In this document: positions 62,065-64,000 of the stretch, piece by piece
Numbering within the stretch: the stretch's first letter is position 1
Layout of the letters: each line of letters opens with the position of its first letter
NCBI GenBank assembly: GCA_020633435.1
Contig: JACKDP010000002.1
Span: 62,001 to 126,000 of the forward strand
Direction: 5' to 3'
From: Myxococcales bacterium
GTDB lineage: Bacteria; Myxococcota_A; Bradymonadia; UBA7976; UBA1532
DNA: 64,000 nucleotides
Translations under genes and position numbers: made by a program
The notes under the pieces: model-generated
What the model saw: only the letters and a program-made list of their open reading frames with translations
Database searches by the model: none
Told to the model about the DNA's origin: nothing

Positions 62065-62976
62065 GTGTACGCGATCTTGATCCACGGCGGGGCCGGGGTG
62101 GTGCGCCCGGAGGCCATGCGGGGCGCGGATCTACGCCGGCGGGAGGCCGCGCTGCGGGCGGCCCTGGCGGCGGGCGAGGCCGTGCTGGCGGTGGGCGGCG
62201 CGGCCCTCGACGCGGCCCAGGCGGCGGTGCTCGTGCTGGAAGACGACCCCGGCTTCAACGCCGGGCGGGGCGCGGTGCTGACCCGCGACGGGCGCGTCGA
62301 GCTGGACGCCGCGGTGATGGACGGGCGGTCGGGCCGCGCGGGGGCGGTGGCCGGGGTGCGCCGCCTGAAGAACCCCGTCCTGGCCGCCCGCGCGGTGCTG
62401 GAGGCCTCGCCCCATGTGCTGCTGGTGGGGGCCGGCGCCGACGCCTTCGGCCTGGCCCAGGGCCTCGCGCCCGCGCCGCCGCGCTGGTTCCGGACGGCGG
62501 CCCGGGTGCGCCAGCTCGCCGCCCTGCGCGCCGCGGATCCGGCGGCGACGGCCCTCGATCACGACGGGAAGCACGGCACCGTCGGGGCCGTGGCCCTGGA
62601 CGCCCACGGGGGGCTGGCGGCCGCGACGTCCACCGGGGGCGTCGCCAACAAGCTGCGCGGGCGGGTGGGGGACTCGCCGCTCATCGGGGCCGGCACCTAC
62701 GCCGACGCCCGGGTGGCCGTCTCGTGCACCGGGCAGGGGGAGGCGTTCATCCGCGCCGTCGCCGCCCACGCCCTCGCCGCGCGCCTGCGCTACACCGGGC
62801 AGGACGTGGAGGCCGCGGCCGCGGCGGTGCTCGCCGAGATCGGCGCGGCCGGGGGTGACGGGGGCCTCATCGCCCTCGACGCCCAGGGGAGCGCGGCCCT
62901 GCCGTTCAACACCGCCGGCATGTACCGGGGCTGGCTGCGCGCCGGCGAGGCCGCGCAGATCCGCATCGGCCCCTGA
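62065..62976 (+). CDS. iaaA: Isoaspartyl peptidase / type III asparaginase (Ntn hydrolase)
   Basis: 303 residues from GTG 62065. It hydrolyses isoaspartyl dipeptides and asparagine. The N-terminal half has ILIHGGAGVVRPE and NAGRGAVLTRDGRVELDAAV; the autocleavage site is DHDGKHGTVGAVALD with Thr as new N-terminus. STGGVANKLRGRVGDSPLIG and AVSCTGQGEAFIR hold the substrate. The C-terminal region is short and Ala-rich but keeps FNTAGMYRGWL. The gene is divergent from secA and convergent with the HExxH lipoprotein. Confidence 0.92.
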   Translation: MYAILIHGGAGVVRPEAMRGADLRRREAALRAALAAGEAVLAVGGAALDAAQAAVLVLEDDPGFNAGRGAVLTRDGRVELDAAVMDGRSGRAGAVAGVRRLKNPVLAARAVLEASPHVLLVGAGADAFGLAQGLAPAPPRWFRTAARVRQLAALRAADPAATALDHDGKHGTVGAVALDAHGGLAAATSTGGVANKLRGRVGDSPLIGAGTYADARVAVSCTGQGEAFIRAVAAHALAARLRYTGQDVEAAAAAVLAEIGAAGGDGGLIALDAQGSAALPFNTAGMYRGWLRAGEAAQIRIGP

Positions 62977-62979
62977 GGC

Positions 62980-63741
62980 TCAGCCCCCGCAGGCGCTGGC
63001 CGAGAGGGCCTGGATGACGGCGTCGGCCTCGACGGCCTGATCGCCCTCGGTGCCGCTCTGGGTGGCCTCGTCATAGGCGTCGCCCGCCTCGTCGAGGGCG
63101 TCGATCACCCCGTCCAGGCCGGCCTGGATGCCCGCGCGCACGTCGTCGGGGTGGGCGGCCGCGCCCTGGGCGCAGCAGCGGTCGAGGATGGCGGGCACGA
63201 GCGTCTGGTTGATGCGCGCGTGCTCGGCCTCATGGGCCACCAGGGAGGCGGCGGGTTCGCTGCTGTAGGCGATGAAGTTCAACAAAGTGAAGCACTTGGA
63301 GGCCACCTCGCCGCCGCGGGTCTCGAAGGCGAGGTGCAGCCGGAAGCGGGTGTAGCCCCGCCCGGGCCGGTCCGGGGAGAGCCGGTTGCGGATGGAGGTC
63401 GCCACGCTCTCCAGGCGATCCGGGTTCTCCAGCAGCTCGGCGATGCCCCGCTCCGCCTCCAGGTAGCGGGGGTCGGTGCGCAGCTCCTCCAGGCGGGTGC
63501 GCATGCGCGTGGCCACGTCGGCGGCGGACTCGGCGCCGAGCACGCCGAGGATGATGGGGGGCGCCGTCTTGAACATCACGACGTCGTCCGGGCCAGCGTC
63601 GGCGCCCGGCTCACCGCCCGCGCCACCGGCCCCGCCGCCCGCGCCGCCCATGGCCCCGGCGTCGGCCCCGCCGCCGCCGCCCGCGTCGTCACACCCGGCC
63701 GCTCCCAGGGCCGCCACCAGCAACAGGCAGAGCGCTCTCAT
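62980..63741 (-). CDS. Lipoprotein with HExxH motif
   Basis: 253 residues. The signal MRALCLLLVAALGAAGC has a lipobox; a Gly/Ala linker of about 30 residues follows. A conserved domain then has RFRLHLAFETRGGEVASKCF, a helix ASLVAHEAEHARINQTLVPA that carries HEAEH, the zinc-protease HExxH motif, and a helical end with CCAQ and a final ACGG. A possible third ligand is not clear, so activity is unproven. It may be a DUF922-like peptidase or a structural protein. It starts within the stop of the next upstream gene. Confidence 0.75.
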   Translation of the reverse strand: MRALCLLLVAALGAAGCDDAGGGGGADAGAMGGAGGGAGGAGGEPGADAGPDDVVMFKTAPPIILGVLGAESAADVATRMRTRLEELRTDPRYLEAERGIAELLENPDRLESVATSIRNRLSPDRPGRGYTRFRLHLAFETRGGEVASKCFTLLNFIAYSSEPAASLVAHEAEHARINQTLVPAILDRCCAQGAAAHPDDVRAGIQAGLDGVIDALDEAGDAYDEATQSGTEGDQAVEADAVIQALSASACGG

Positions 63742-64000
63742 GCCTTCTTCTTCCCGCCCCGCGGGGCCGGCATGGGGGCGTGGTCCGCGAGCCACGCGCC
63801 GTAGGCCTCGCTGGCGCCGAAGTCGGCCACCAGGGGCGTCAGCACCTCGACGATGTCGGCCCGGGCCGCGGCGACGGCGGCCTCGTCGGCCCACAGGCTG
63901 CGCACGGGGCGCTCCCCCTCGACGGCCAGCGCGGCGTCCACCTCGGCGCGGATGCCCGCCCGCAGGGCCTCGCGGCCCAGGTTGTGGGCGATGAGCCCGG
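63738..64000 (-). CDS. Hypothetical protein, N-terminus cut by window edge
   Basis: 87 residues are visible, open to the window end. The sequence GLIAHNLGREALRAGIRAEV, then DEAAVAAARADIVEVLTPLV and a basic PRGGKKKA end, is alpha-helical and charged; no signal or domain is recognised. The HExxH lipoprotein gene starts within its stop (ATGA), so the two are co-translated. Identity cannot be judged without the missing part. Confidence 0.6.
   Translation of the reverse strand, partial: GLIAHNLGREALRAGIRAEVDAALAVEGERPVRSLWADEAAVAAARADIVEVLTPLVADFGASEAYGAWLADHAPMPAPRGGKKKA

Overview
This is a gene-dense, very GC-rich bacterial chromosome segment. It holds 54 complete or partial protein genes that I can defend plus two short secreted-peptide genes, with no rRNA, tRNA, CRISPR array or prophage that I could see. 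The protein repertoire points to Myxococcota, Bradymonadota or a close deltaproteobacterial-type lineage. Signs of this are many lipoproteins with Gly-rich linkers and Cys-rich repeats, MopE-type CDGxDNDCDG repeats beside a VWA domain, Asp-rich calcium-type repeats with PPC domains, MYXO-CTERM-like tails (small Cys motif, hydrophobic stretch, RRRR), and pairs of ArsA-type ATPases. The taxonomic call is inference from style, not from a marker-gene comparison.

Layout. 0-4 kb: the end of an ArsA-type ATPase, a GtrA-like membrane protein and two tandem Cys-rich lipoproteins that share an upstream element. 4-7.8 kb: a four-gene oxidative cassette with 4-base start/stop overlaps (flavin monooxygenase, Rieske oxygenase, DUF692/MNIO enzyme, MNIO partner). 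7.8-16.5 kb: an envelope protein, a glycosyltransferase coupled to an OmpA-like lipoprotein, a ferredoxin reductase/MerR/diiron-protein operon with a clear operator dyad, uracil-DNA glycosylase and a DUF5924-like membrane protein. 16.5-22.9 kb: REP-like repeats next to a RAYT-type Y1 transposase, class II photolyase, a surface lipoprotein, ribA and a GST. 23-34.6 kb: a Cys-rich lipoprotein, a cNMP/polyferredoxin/membrane fusion, an ArsA pair and a 1917-residue Asp-repeat surface protein.

34.6-42.4 kb holds the most interesting system. It is one minus-strand array encoding a small lipoprotein, a C39-peptidase ABC exporter with an N-terminal cNMP-like region, a HlyD-type adaptor, two short peptides with near-identical double-glycine leaders and unrelated Tyr-rich cores, and a TPR protein. 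It reads as an export-and-maturation locus for undescribed secreted peptides. No radical SAM, LanM or YcaO enzyme lies beside it.

42.4-64 kb is mostly housekeeping: YciO/Sua5, YhbY with a KAAP-repeat tail, a VWA/MopE protein, Mrp, an M17 aminopeptidase, a FliL-like protein, two LuxR-type regulators, divergent cysE and cysM, a DNA methyltransferase coupled to cysM, DUF4920 and DUF3592 proteins, a secreted trypsin-like protease, secA followed by argJ, isoaspartyl peptidase and a HExxH lipoprotein. SecA carries an unusual MarR-like insertion.

Two Gly-rich lipoprotein linkers show clustered single-base frame slips, which suggests local base-calling or assembly error in low-complexity GC runs, so frames there should be read with care.
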